The notes beneath the pieces were generated by a model. It was not told the origin of the DNA. It ran no database searches and saw nothing but the letters and a program-made list of their open reading frames with translations. Of a stretch of DNA of 64,000 nt, positions 16,941-25,900 are shown one piece after another. The stretch is from Candidatus Rhabdochlamydia oedothoracis (lineage in GTDB: Bacteria > Chlamydiota > Chlamydiia > Chlamydiales > Rhabdochlamydiaceae), in the NCBI RefSeq assembly GCF_019453995.1, contig NZ_CP075587.1, forward strand, positions 1,736,001 through 1,800,000, read 5' to 3'. The stretch's first letter is position 1, and every line of letters starts with the position of its first letter. A program made the position numbers and the translations under genes.

Positions 16941-16967
16941 AAAGTGCCCTAGGGGGTGGAAATGTAG
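16926..16967 (-). mobile_element. Solo end remnant of family H (IS1634-like)
   Basis: About 42 bp match the 5' tip of family H (CCTACATT.CC.ACCCCCTAG...GGAATTAGC, read on the minus strand; compare 38606 and 47361). No transposase sequence accompanies it. It truncates the beta-lactamase fragment. Confidence 0.6.
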
Positions 16968-17089
16968 GATGTCTCCTCAAGAATTTGAAACAAGATGGAT
17001 GAATCAGCAAAGCATTCGTGTTTTTGCTGTCTAAAAAAAGGTGACAAGATCCATTGTTATAATTACCACCGTTAGAATATAACAAGATT

Positions 17090-19006
17090 TTAAGTAAATT
17101 CTTCTACTATTTCTGGTTCTATCCATTGCCCATGTTTTTTGATAAGTTCAATTAAGCGATTATCGGCATGAGTAAAATCAATATCTTTCTCCACACAGGT
17201 TTTCCCAAGATAGAGATCGATCTTCCCTGGCTTAGATCCAACGTAACCAAAGTCCGCATCTGCCATTTCTCCTGGGCCATTTACAATACAACCCATGATA
17301 GCAATTTTCACACCAGGAAGATGTGAAGTACGCGCACGGATACGCTTAGAAACATCTTGAAGATCAAAAAGCGTTCTACCACAACTTGGACAAGAGATAA
17401 AATCGGTTTTGAAAGAGCGCATTCTTGTAGATTGCAAGATAGTAAAACTTAAATTTCTTAAGAAATCAAAATCATACGGACCCTTTAGCCAGATTCCATC
17501 CCCTAAGCCATCGCAAAGAAGCGCTCCTAGCTCTGCAGAGGATTGAATAATAAAATCTTCTTGAATACAGCTATAGTTAAAGTGCAAAATCACAGGAAGG
17601 TGTAGCTTTTGCATTTGAAGCCAATAAAAAAACTGCCTACAGTAATGCAATCGATGATCTTCTGGCGCTAAAACAATAAGCGCTGGTTGTGTCTTTAAAA
17701 GTTTTTCCCATTCTGTAGAGGATTCGTTTTTTATGATAACAGCTAATAAAGATGGTGCAGGAGCTAGCTTATCAAGTTCTGATAAAGAAATAAGCTTAAC
17801 TCCGCCTTCAATGGGATTATAGGAAAACACGCTCATTCCCATTTCTTGCAAATGCTTGAGAATAGGAGTATTAAAATTAACATCCTTATCTAAAACAATA
17901 CAATCAGCACTAGTTCTTTTAAGTTTAGGAAGGCTTAGCTGAATATCACATCCTAATTTTTTATAAAAATCGCAATCTTCTACATCACTCTTATTGACAC
18001 TGATAAAGACTGTTCCATCTCTATGCAAAGAAATATTTCTTGGTAAATTAACTGTGCGTCGCTCTATCTTTTCGATATTACGATAGATCTCTTCAAAAGG
18101 AGGCATCCCCTGCTTTTTTTCATATGTAGAAGCCAATGCAACAAGGCGTTGACAAGGGTCGATTTCATGCCAAGGATCTTCTGTTAGAGAAATACGAATG
18201 GTATTGCCTATTCCATCTAGCAAAAGTGAGCCAATCCCCATAGCTGATTTAACTCGGCCATCTTCTCCCTCTCCTGCCTCTGTAACTCCTAAATGCAGAG
18301 GATAATCCCATCCCAAAGACATCATTTCAGCAACTAAAAGCCGATAGGCTAAAATCATTACCTGTGGATTAGATGACTTCATCGAAAACATAAAATCATG
18401 AAAATCGTTCTTACGACAAACTCTTGCAAATTCCAATGCTGACTCCACCATTCCTTGTGGTGTATCGCCATAACGGTTCATAATACGGTCAGACAAAGAA
18501 CCATGATTTGTACCTATACGCATGGCTCTCTTCAAAGATTTGCATTTTTCTACAAGAGAAGTAAATTTTTCTTCAATTTTTTCTATTTCTTTTGCATAAG
18601 ATGCATCATCGTATTCTCTCGTTTTAAATGAAGCTCTTCTATCTACGTAATTACCAGGATTTACCCTCACTTTATCAACAAAATCCACAACACGCATCGC
18701 AGCAGGAGGGAAAAAATGTATATCTGCAACAAGAGGAATTGTATAACCACGCTGAAGAAGTCCACTTTTAATACCCTCACAAGCATCAGCTTCTTTCATC
18801 CCTTGAACCGTTACCCTAGCAATTTCACAACCTGCATCAGCAAGTCGAATAATCTGATCTATGGTAGCTTGGACATCACGTGTGCTAGAGGTGGTCATAG
18901 ATTGAATACGTATAGGATTGTTTCCCCCAACCCCTACTTTACCCACCATAACCTCGCGTGTTTTCCACCTCTTTGTCTTATAAGTAGATTCGCAATATTT
19001 AATCAT
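17090..19006 (-). CDS. ispG: 4-hydroxy-3-methylbut-2-en-1-yl diphosphate synthase (large type)
   Basis: IspG (GcpE) reduces methylerythritol cyclodiphosphate in the MEP isoprenoid pathway using a [4Fe-4S] cluster. The 638-aa length reflects the extra central domain of the chlamydial/plant type, against about 370 aa in E. coli. The N-terminal TIM-barrel part has NNPIRIQSMTTSSTRDV and the VNPGNYVD region. The C-terminal cluster domain has CPSCGRTLFDL and MGCIVNGPGEMADADFGYVG, giving three cysteine ligands plus a nearby Glu. The frame stays open upstream to 19075, but that part is IS30 end sequence, so the ATG at 19006 (MIKYCEST) is chosen. An IS30 terminus ends one base before this ATG, and its AAAGGG serves as a plausible ribosome binding site. 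Confidence 0.93.
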   Translation of the reverse strand: MIKYCESTYKTKRWKTREVMVGKVGVGGNNPIRIQSMTTSSTRDVQATIDQIIRLADAGCEIARVTVQGMKEADACEGIKSGLLQRGYTIPLVADIHFFPPAAMRVVDFVDKVRVNPGNYVDRRASFKTREYDDASYAKEIEKIEEKFTSLVEKCKSLKRAMRIGTNHGSLSDRIMNRYGDTPQGMVESALEFARVCRKNDFHDFMFSMKSSNPQVMILAYRLLVAEMMSLGWDYPLHLGVTEAGEGEDGRVKSAMGIGSLLLDGIGNTIRISLTEDPWHEIDPCQRLVALASTYEKKQGMPPFEEIYRNIEKIERRTVNLPRNISLHRDGTVFISVNKSDVEDCDFYKKLGCDIQLSLPKLKRTSADCIVLDKDVNFNTPILKHLQEMGMSVFSYNPIEGGVKLISLSELDKLAPAPSLLAVIIKNESSTEWEKLLKTQPALIVLAPEDHRLHYCRQFFYWLQMQKLHLPVILHFNYSCIQEDFIIQSSAELGALLCDGLGDGIWLKGPYDFDFLRNLSFTILQSTRMRSFKTDFISCPSCGRTLFDLQDVSKRIRARTSHLPGVKIAIMGCIVNGPGEMADADFGYVGSKPGKIDLYLGKTCVEKDIDFTHADNRLIELIKKHGQWIEPEIVEEFT

Positions 19007-19007
19007 A

Positions 19008-19159
19008 GGCCCTTTCAACCTTGAAGTGCACAAAAAATAACGTAATAAATACTTGAAAAAACATCTATTGTGCACCCGAGCATAGCATGTTTGTAGATAA
19101 TCTCCTAAACACTTCTAGTGGAGTTTCGAAGTTGAGAGCCTTTCTAGGTCTGTTATTTA
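19008..19159 (-). mobile_element. Family E IS30, 3' end remnant upstream of ispG
   Basis: The 152-bp remnant starts with the IS30 end (GGCCCTTTCAACCTTGAAG) directly against the ispG start codon. It holds the last about 30 transposase codons (NNRPRKALNFETPLEVF). It is cut at 19160 by the 135-bp element. Confidence 0.88.
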
Positions 19160-19262
19160 TACTAGTTTGATTTCAAATTAAGAATTGCATAACTAAGTTT
19201 TTTTGAAAAAACTGCTCTATCTTGCAAGAAGATGTTATCTTTTGCATAAAAATGTTTATATA
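19160..19262. mobile_element. 135-bp non-autonomous element, copy 2, truncated
   Basis: TACTAGTTTGATTTCAAATT starts the element. It matches 8571-8705 until TGTTTATATA, where family A sequence takes over. Confidence 0.8.
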
Positions 19263-19369
19263 GTAGTGCCGATTCAAACGGCTAGCTTAATAGGTTTCAA
19301 GTCAACGACTTGAAACTTGTCGTTAATCCTACATTTCAAAACATCTGTTATTTTCGGTATCTCTTCTAA
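19263..19369 (-). mobile_element. Family A IS630, 3' end fragment
   Basis: It begins with the A right terminus (TAGTAGTGCCGATTCAA read from the outside) and encodes ITDVLKCRINDKFQVVDLKP..., the transposase C-terminus. Element G entered at the TAA at 19367-19369. Confidence 0.85.
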
Positions 19370-19567
19370 GAGCCTGTTTAAAATCTTTTCAAAAGTAGAG
19401 CAATAAAAGCGAGAACTACCATATTCAGGCTTGTATGTAGTTTTCTTTCGCAATTTTTCCATAGCCCGCGACATTTTTCTATCCACGCAAAAGAACGCTC
19501 TACAACCCATCTTTTGGGAATAACTGTAAAAGTATGAAGTGCATTTTTTTTGGCTATTTCTACTATA
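19370..19567 (-). mobile_element. Family G IS5-type element, 3' part
   Basis: It starts with the G terminus GAGCCTGTTTAAAATCTT and encodes the C-terminal transposase part on the minus strand (HTFTVIPKRWVVERSFAWIEKCRGLWKNCERKL). Family B is inserted at the TA at 19566-19567. The remaining part of the same G copy continues at 20702. Confidence 0.88.
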
Positions 19568-20701
19568 TACTGAAATGCATTAGAAAAAAGACTTTTCAAA
19601 CACTAAATTCATTGAATTTTTCTCATTGATTGAGTTATAAATCTTACATCTATGCAACCTGAAGCGAACTTTTTAACAAGAAACCAAAAAGACATCCTCA
19701 AGGCTCGTCATCGCCATGAACGGGATAAAAGGCTATGCGATAGAATCAAATCTATTTTATTGTTAGATGAAGGGTGGACATACCCACAAGTAGCACATGC
19801 TTTACTCTTAGATGAGGATACGATAAGGCGTTACTATAAAACTTATTTAGAAGGTGGCAAAGAAGCATTGCTGAATTTGAACTATGCAGGAAAGGCATGC
19901 CGGCTCAATCAAGGCCAACTTAAACAACTAAAAATCTATGTAAAAGAAGAAGCTCCCAGTTCAGCTAAACAAGTTGTCAATTTTGCCAAAGACCACTTTG
20001 GAATATGTTATACACCATCAGCTATGGTTTCTTTATTGCATCGGTTAAACTTTACCTATAAAAAGCCTAAGCTGATTCCTGGAAAAGTGAATGAGAAAGC
20101 TAAAGAGCTTTTTTCACAAGAATTGCAAAATCTAGAAAAAGAACTCGCTCAAACAGATCAACTGCTTTATTTAGATGGGGTTCATCCTCAACACAATTCC
20201 AAACCCTCTTATGGATGGTATGAAAAAGGATCTAAGGCTATATTGCTAACAAATACAGGACGTAAACGTATCAATATCAATGGAGCCTTAGATGTAAAGC
20301 GCTTAGAAGTTACAACTCTTTCTTCCGACTCTATCAATGCGCAATCTACTCTTGATTTGTTTAAAAAATGGGAAGAAAAGTATCCTTTTGCACAAAGAAT
20401 CGTGGTTATATGCGATAACGCTGCCTACTATAGGTCAAAAATCGTTGCAAATTACCTAAAAACATCCAGAGTAGAAATCAAATTCTTGCCTCCTTATTCT
20501 CCCGATCTCAATCTGATTGAACGCCTTTGGCGATTCATGAATAAAAAAGTCCGCAATAATCGATATTATGAAAAATTCTTAGATTTTAAGAAGGCAATTT
20601 GTGCTTTTTTTGAAAATATTCCTAAATATCGGGAAGAACTGCAACCTCTTTTATCTAGGAAATTTTGCTTAGTTAAATCTTAATTTAAAAACAAACGAGT
20701 A
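19568..20701 (+). mobile_element. Family B IS630-like element, complete (1134 bp)
   Basis: It is bounded by TACTGAAATG... and ...AAACGAGTA, with TA duplicated at 19566-19567 and 20702-20703. Joining the flanks and dropping one TA recreates uninterrupted family G sequence (compare 62035-62045), so the ends are exact. Confidence 0.93.
19652..20683 (+). CDS. IS630-family transposase (family B), intact
   Basis: The 343-aa protein has an N-terminal homeodomain-like helix-turn-helix region (YPQVAHALLLDEDTIRRYYKTYLEGGKEALLNLNY). A second winged-helix part follows, then a DDE_3 catalytic domain: LYLDGVHPQHNSKPSYGW (first Asp), IVVICDNAAYYRSK (second Asp) and LPPYSPDLNLIERLWRFMNKKV (Glu). Complete length and exact element ends suggest it is, or recently was, active. 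Broken copies lie at 8905-9575, 12100-12173, 14945-15072 and 47716-47993. Confidence 0.93.
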   Translation: MQPEANFLTRNQKDILKARHRHERDKRLCDRIKSILLLDEGWTYPQVAHALLLDEDTIRRYYKTYLEGGKEALLNLNYAGKACRLNQGQLKQLKIYVKEEAPSSAKQVVNFAKDHFGICYTPSAMVSLLHRLNFTYKKPKLIPGKVNEKAKELFSQELQNLEKELAQTDQLLYLDGVHPQHNSKPSYGWYEKGSKAILLTNTGRKRININGALDVKRLEVTTLSSDSINAQSTLDLFKKWEEKYPFAQRIVVICDNAAYYRSKIVANYLKTSRVEIKFLPPYSPDLNLIERLWRFMNKKVRNNRYYEKFLDFKKAICAFFENIPKYREELQPLLSRKFCLVKS

Positions 20702-20788
20702 TACATCCTAATATCTCCTGCGCACTCTTTGTAAATCTTTCTCCAGAATATCCTCCATCTGCTAAAACACTTTTTACACCGAACAAAT
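20702..20788 (-). mobile_element. Family G IS5-type element, middle fragment
   Basis: It continues family G beyond the B insertion (compare 62038-62120) and is truncated at 20789 by the F terminus. Confidence 0.85.
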
Positions 20789-20823
20789 TAGAGCTCTTTC
20801 AAAACTAGGAAATAAAAAAGCCC

Positions 20824-21300
20824 TTGTATAAAATAATGCCCTTAAAAATACGTAAGGGCATGATGAAATTTGAAAAAGCAAAAAGTTTAGACAACGAGAA
20901 ATTCCGAAGATTAACCGGAGTAAAACGTAGCACATTTGATCAAATGAGCTTGATTTTGGAGATAAGTCACAAAGAGAAAAAAGCCCGAGGAGGCCGCGTC
21001 AATAAATTAAAAATAGAAGACATGTTCCTGATGACCTTAGAGTATCTAAGAGAGTATAGAACCTATTTTCACATAAGCCAGAGCTATAATATCAGTGAAA
21101 GTACAGCTTATAAAACAATAAAATGGGTAGAATACACCCTGATAAAACATCCCCTATTTGCACTGCCTGGACGTAAAGAGCTATTAAAAAGCGATATGGA
21201 ATACGATGTTATTTTAATAGATGCCACAGAAACACCCATAGAACGCCCTAAAAAAAACAAAAACATTTTTACTCAGGGAAGAAGAAAAGGCACACCTTAA
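20824..21300 (+). CDS. Family F transposase ORF A (IS5-like, HTH plus first DDE part)
   Basis: This frame has an N-terminal helix-turn-helix domain (RRLTGVKRSTFDQMSLILEI...; YLREYRTYFHISQSYNISESTAYKTIKW) and the start of the DDE domain (VILIDATETPIERPKK). After CCTAAAAAAAAC the zero frame stops within 15 codons. A -1 shift at A_AAA_AAC instead gives GKKKRHTLKTQLVM and enters ORF B, the usual arrangement for programmed -1 frameshifting. The better start is probably the ATG at 20863 (MKFEKAKS), as the earlier codons overlap a hairpin. Confidence 0.82.
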   Translation: MYKIMPLKIRKGMMKFEKAKSLDNEKFRRLTGVKRSTFDQMSLILEISHKEKKARGGRVNKLKIEDMFLMTLEYLREYRTYFHISQSYNISESTAYKTIKWVEYTLIKHPLFALPGRKELLKSDMEYDVILIDATETPIERPKKNKNIFTQGRRKGTP

Positions 21301-21314
21301 AGACGCAGCTTGTA

Positions 21315-21990
21315 ATGAGCAAGGACACAAAAAAGATTATTTGTACCTTTTTTTCCAAAGGTAGAAGACATGATTTTAGGATATTTAAGGATTCTAAAAT
21401 CAAGTTTCATTCCGAAATAAACCTTCTAATAGATGGAGGGTATCTAGGACTTAAAAAGCTTCATACTAAAACCCAAATGCCTAAGAGCCTGTTTAAAATC
21501 TTTTCAAAAGTGAGGATATTCTGGAGAAAGATTTGCAAAGAATGTACAGGAAATATTAGAATATATAGTAGAAATAGCAAAAAGAAATGCACTTCATACT
21601 TTTACAGTCATTTCTAGAAGATGGATTGTAAAGCGTTCTTTTGCGTGGATAGAAAAATGTCGCAGGCTATGGAAAAATTGAGAAAGAAAACTACATACAA
21701 GCCTGAATATGGTGGTTCTTGCTTTTATTGCTCTACTTTTGAAAAGATTTTAAACAGGCTCTAAAAGAAGAAGCAAGAAAAATCCTTTAACAAAACAAGA
21801 CAAAAAAAATAATCAATTCCTTTCCAAAGAACGTGTAATTAATGAAAATGCTATTGGTCTGCTTAAGCGATTCAAAATTTTAGCTGATCGTTATAGAAAT
21901 AGACGAAAAAGGTTTGGTCTTCGGTTCAATCTAATTGCGGGCATTTATAATCTGGAGCTATGTTAATGGGTTTTGAAAGAGGTCTATTGA
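21315..21990 (+). pseudogene. Family F transposase ORF B, interrupted by mini-G
   Basis: The frame MSKDTKKIICTFFSKGRRHDFRIFKDS...LLIDGGYLGLKKLH carries the second catalytic Asp. It is interrupted at 21484 by mini-G and resumes at 21765 with RSKKNPLTKQDKKNN...ERVINENAIGLLKRFKI, holding the catalytic Glu. Deleting the insertion and one TAA restores the frame. Confidence 0.82.
21485..21761 (+). mobile_element. 277-bp internally deleted derivative of family G (mini-G), copy 1
   Basis: It has both G termini (GAGCCTGTTTAAAATCTT / AAGATTTTAAACAGGCTC) and TAA duplicated at 21482-21484 and 21762-21764. It lacks most of the 866-bp parent. The same 277-bp form recurs at 53579-55899. Confidence 0.88.
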
Positions 21991-22290
21991 CTTTAAGATA
22001 GGTCTTTTCCTGTAGGTGTTTTAGTAGAGACTCTGTTTGGTTTTGTGAAAGTTTTGATTTGCTACCGCCTCGAGGGCTACTTCTAGTGTTATTTTCGGAA
22101 TCATAATTCTCTGAGGTGTTCCTGAACAGTGATAGGGCTTATCCGGAGTGTTTTAGCAAGATTTTTTGTTGAGATACCCTCATCATAGCCCAAAATTACA
22201 CAAAGCCTATTCCGTTCAGAATAGTCTTTTGGATGCTTTAACTTGTGTTCTAAGTCAGCTATCTGGCTAGGGGTCAGTTCAAACCAACAG
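21987..22290 (-). mobile_element. Family A IS630, 5' fragment with frameshifts
   Basis: It corresponds to codons about 1-100 of the family A transposase on the minus strand, with a 1-nt difference after ISPITVQEHLREL that breaks the frame. The 5' side is truncated against an inverted copy of host sequence from 26148-26325. Confidence 0.8.
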
Positions 22291-22297
22291 TCGATTT

Positions 22298-22475
22298 TTA
22301 CCATCTAAAACATATACCATAAGACATAACGTTGAGAGAAGGAATCCCATCAATTCTTTGACAGCTCCCTAATACTTCTGTTCCAGAAAGAAAAAGATCT
22401 TGCCAATCATCCGTATCAACAATAAGGACATTTTTTTGACTAGTTGTTGTTAAACCTACGATCAAAGCTTTAATA
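22298..22475 (-). pseudogene. Partial inverted copy of the 3' domain of the repeat-protein gene
   Basis: About 178 bp on the minus strand match 26148-26325 almost exactly, including KNVLIVDTDDWQDLFLSGTE and SCQRIDGIPSLN. A few substitutions and a 1-nt insertion break the frame. It is either a relic of a second family member or a segment duplication linked to the IS activity. Confidence 0.85.
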
Positions 22476-22632
22476 GACCTCTTGCGTAGTTAAATAAAAA
22501 TTTCATAATTGTAGATTCCAGCAATAAGATTGAACCGTAAACCAAACCTTTCTATATCTTTTGTTTTGCTCTTCCAATAAAATTAAGAGCATTTCTTCAA
22601 AAGTTTTTCGTTTCACTCCTATCAGTCTTCCA
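22474..22632 (-). mobile_element. Internally deleted family J fragment
   Basis: It has the J terminus TAGACCTCTTGCGTAGTTAAA and the 3' non-coding end, fused near 22550 to sequence from the other end of J (compare 39782-39860 and 40540-40615). It is cut by the 135-bp element at 22633. Confidence 0.75.
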
Positions 22633-22767
22633 TACTCGTTTAAATTCAAATTAAGAGTTTGAATATATAAACATTTTTATATAAAAAGATAACATCTCCT
22701 TGCAAGATAGACCAGTTTTTTCAAAAAAACCTAGTTATGCAATTCTTAATTTGAAATCAAACTAGTA
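22633..22767. mobile_element. 135-bp non-autonomous element, copy 3 (complete)
   Basis: The inverted ends TACTCGTTTAAATTCAAATT and TACTAGTTTGATTTCAAATT pair over about 28 bp with few mismatches. It has no reading frame. A TA follows the right end. Confidence 0.85.
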
Positions 22768-22880
22768 TACTTGCATAATAAACTTATGCTTATAAATATG
22801 TTTAAATATTAAAACATATTAATTTATTTTTAATTATCTTGTGTATTCTATTATAATGGAAGCAATTATACTATTAATAT

Positions 22881-22917
22881 TTACAGATCTTTAACTTGTT
22901 TACAGATCTTTAACTTG
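22881..22917 (+). promoter_or_regulatory. Two 18-bp direct repeats just upstream of the repeat-protein gene
   Basis: TTACAGATCTTTAACTTG occurs at 22881-22898 and again at 22900-22917, ten bases before the ATG at 22927. A TATAAT lies at 22852-22857. It could be a regulator site pair in the leader, or a small duplication. The ribosome binding site before the ATG is poor. Confidence 0.4.
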
Positions 22918-22926
22918 GATGTTTAA

Positions 22927-25900
22927 ATGACTTCTCCAATAGGTGACAATTTTCGTATTGAATCTTGTAATAATTTTTTACATAACAAGGATAAAGTAGC
23001 GAATAGTATTGAATCTTTTTTTGTTACAATTTCCACTCAACAATCTACAACCTCTCAAAATACTCACGAATATGAGATTAAAGACTCAGAATCCCTAATA
23101 AATCTTGCTAATAGGCTTATTCAGAATCGCGGTGCCTTTTCCATTCAGGATGACGAAGGTAAAATTTCTCAATATATTCAAAATTATGCGATTGAAAATG
23201 AGGACATCCGAATAGAGCTTGCTAAGCTTGCTATACAAAATAATCCATATAAAGCTTCTGAATTTATTCAGAACTATAAGATCAAAGATGAGAAAATACG
23301 AGTAGAACTTGCAACGCTTGCCGCTCAGAGGGATGGGAAAGGAATTTCTCAATACATTAAGAGATATGAGATTACAGATCAGAAAGCTCTAATTGAAATT
23401 GCAAAGCTTGCTGCTCAGAGGGATGGAAAAGGAGTTTCTTAATACATTAACAGATATAAGATTACAGATCAGGAGGCTCTAACAGAGCTTGCAAAGCTTG
23501 CTGCTCAGAATAATGGAGAAGGAACATCGCAATACATTAAGGAATATGGGATTGCAGACGAAAACATCCGAATACATATTGCTCTATATGCTGCTCGCAA
23601 TTTTAGAGGGAAAATTTCTCAGTACATCAAGAACTATAGAATTAAAGACCAGAACTCCCTAGTACAGATTGCAGCGCTTGCTGCTCAGTGTGATGGAGGA
23701 GGAACATCGCAACACATTAAGGAATATGGGATTACAGATCAGGAAACTCTAATAGAGATTGCAAAGCTTGCTGCTCAGTGTGATGGAGGAGGAACATCGC
23801 AACACATTAAGGAATATGGGATTACAGATCAGGAAACTCTAATAGAGATTGCAAAGCTTGCTGCTCAGTGTGATGGAGGAGGAACATCGCAATACATTAA
23901 GGAATATGGGATTACAGGTCAGGAAACTCTAATAGAGATTGCAAAGCTTGCTGCTCAGTGTGATGGAGGAGGAACATCGCAATACATTAAGGAATATGGG
24001 ATTACAGGTCATGAAACTCTAATAGAGATAGCTAAGCTTGCTGCTCGGAGTGATGGAGAAGGAACATCGCAATACATTAAGGAATACCGCATTACCGAGC
24101 CAGAGGACTTGGTAGAGATTGCAAAGCTTGCTGCTCAGAGTGATGGAGGAGGAACATCGCAATACATTAAGGAATATGGGATTACAGATCCGGAAACTCT
24201 AATAGAGATTGCAAAGCTTGCTGCTCAAAATAATATAAGGGAAATTTCTGAATTTATTCAGAATTACGGAATTAAAGATCAAAAATTTTTAATGACAGTT
24301 GCTGAACCTTGTGTTAAGAAAGATAGGGAATTTTCTAAATTTATTCAAAATTATAAAATTGTAAGCGAAAAAGATCGAATAGATCTTGCCAAGCTTGCTG
24401 TTCAGAAAGATGCAGGTACAACTTCTGAATTTATTGGGAACTATAAGATTACAGACCAAGACGCCTTAATAGCAATTGCTAAAGACGCGGTTCAGAAGGA
24501 TGCTAGAGCTTCTATGTTCATTAAGAGCTATAAGATTAAAAGAGAGGAAGCGCGAGTAGACATTGCTAAATTTGCTGCTCAGAATAATGGAGTTGCAAAT
24601 TCTCTATTCATTAATAGCTATGATATTATAGACAAGGACTCTCTAGTTGAAATTGCTCAATTAAGCATTAGAAAGTCTATTGCGAGCAATACAATATCTG
24701 AGATTTGGGAATATTTACCTAAGTATGATATTTCAGATACAAATATACATCTGAATAGTCTTCAACTACTGTGCGCTTGTTACTATAGCTTGTTAGGCAA
24801 TAAGACTAATGCTACAATCGAAGGCTTTATAAAACAGCATTATGCAGAGATTGAAGAGCTTGATTTATTTCCTAATTTCCAAAAAAAATTAGAGGAGCTG
24901 GGCGGGGAAATTCTTAAAGCTACAGAAGAGCTCAAACAAGAAAAATTAAAAAAGGAAAAACAAAGAACGCAAGAAAGGTTTTCCTTAATAGCAAGGTTTT
25001 GTAAAGAGAAAAGCATTGTTCTAGAGTCAGATATACAAGATTTTTTTATTAAAATTTTGAAACATCGCAACCCAAAAGAAGCTTGTTTTTTAATCCAAGT
25101 TCTTATGGAAAACCTTAACAAACCCTCGTATTTTTCTAACTATCAATTACTCATTTCTAAGGAGAACAAAAAAATAGAACATTTGATTCTTCCCATGATT
25201 ATTATTAATCAGATAGTTACCGAGTCTGATCAAAAAGAAGATTCTTTACAAAATGCTCAGAAAATTCGTGAATTTCTTGCAGGAAGCGCTCAAAGAGCTA
25301 GTCTTAGAGATGCTAAAGGGTTCCTACCTAATCTGCTCCAAGCATTAATAGCTCTATCTTCTTATTCTAGCGTTTCCTCAGAAAAAAAACTCTATCTCCT
25401 TAAACAGTGTTTCTCTTCCTCTTTAGAAAAACCCCATTGGGAAAAATCTTGTAAGCAATCTTTAGATATTGTGCGTGTTCTTGGAGATACAAATTTGTTG
25501 CCAAATATTCTTGAAAAACTAGACGAAAATTACGAGTTTAAAGATATTACAGAGCAATTCAATGAAAAGTTACAAACAGAGATTTTTGCTTTTAATACAC
25601 AAATTAGCGATTTTCATGAAAAATACTTACAAGTTGAAAATAGCCTGCGTGTCCCCTTAGGACTAGTCAAATATGCGAGCAATGTAAAGTCTCATCAAGA
25701 GCCCAGAGTTTCTGAGGAACTTCAAAGGTTAGTAATAAACATTTTTGAAGGTACTATCCAAAAAGAGCGTTACCAAACAAAAAACAATCCTCATCTACAA
25801 CGTATTGAAAAGGAAAACCCTAAACTATTTAACGATTGGCAAAAGACACAGATTCCAGAGGAGAAAGTTGTAAGTAATAGCAAAAAGAGATCTATTAATT

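Larger units (their letters stand above)
20789..21986 (+). mobile_element. Family F IS5-like element carrying a mini-G insertion
   Basis: The ends are TAGAGCTCTTTCAAAAC and, inverted, TAGACCTCTTTCAAAAC. Without the 277-bp mini-G (21485-21761) and one TAA duplication the element is 918 bp. It holds two overlapping transposase frames joined by an A_AAA_AAC slippery heptamer near 21249. Confidence 0.88.

Noticed and set aside
16967-17033. Short frame MSPQEFETRWMNQQSIRVFA as a transposase C-terminus
   Set aside because: Only 22 residues; the resemblance to integrase-core ends is too weak to call.
19007-19075. Upstream extension of the ispG frame by 23 codons (MHNRCFFKYLL...)
   Set aside because: These codons are IS30 terminal sequence; the natural start is the ATG at 19006.
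23491-24240. CRISPR-like array because of regular 90-bp repeats
   Set aside because: The repeats have no unique spacers, keep one reading frame and encode a protein repeat.
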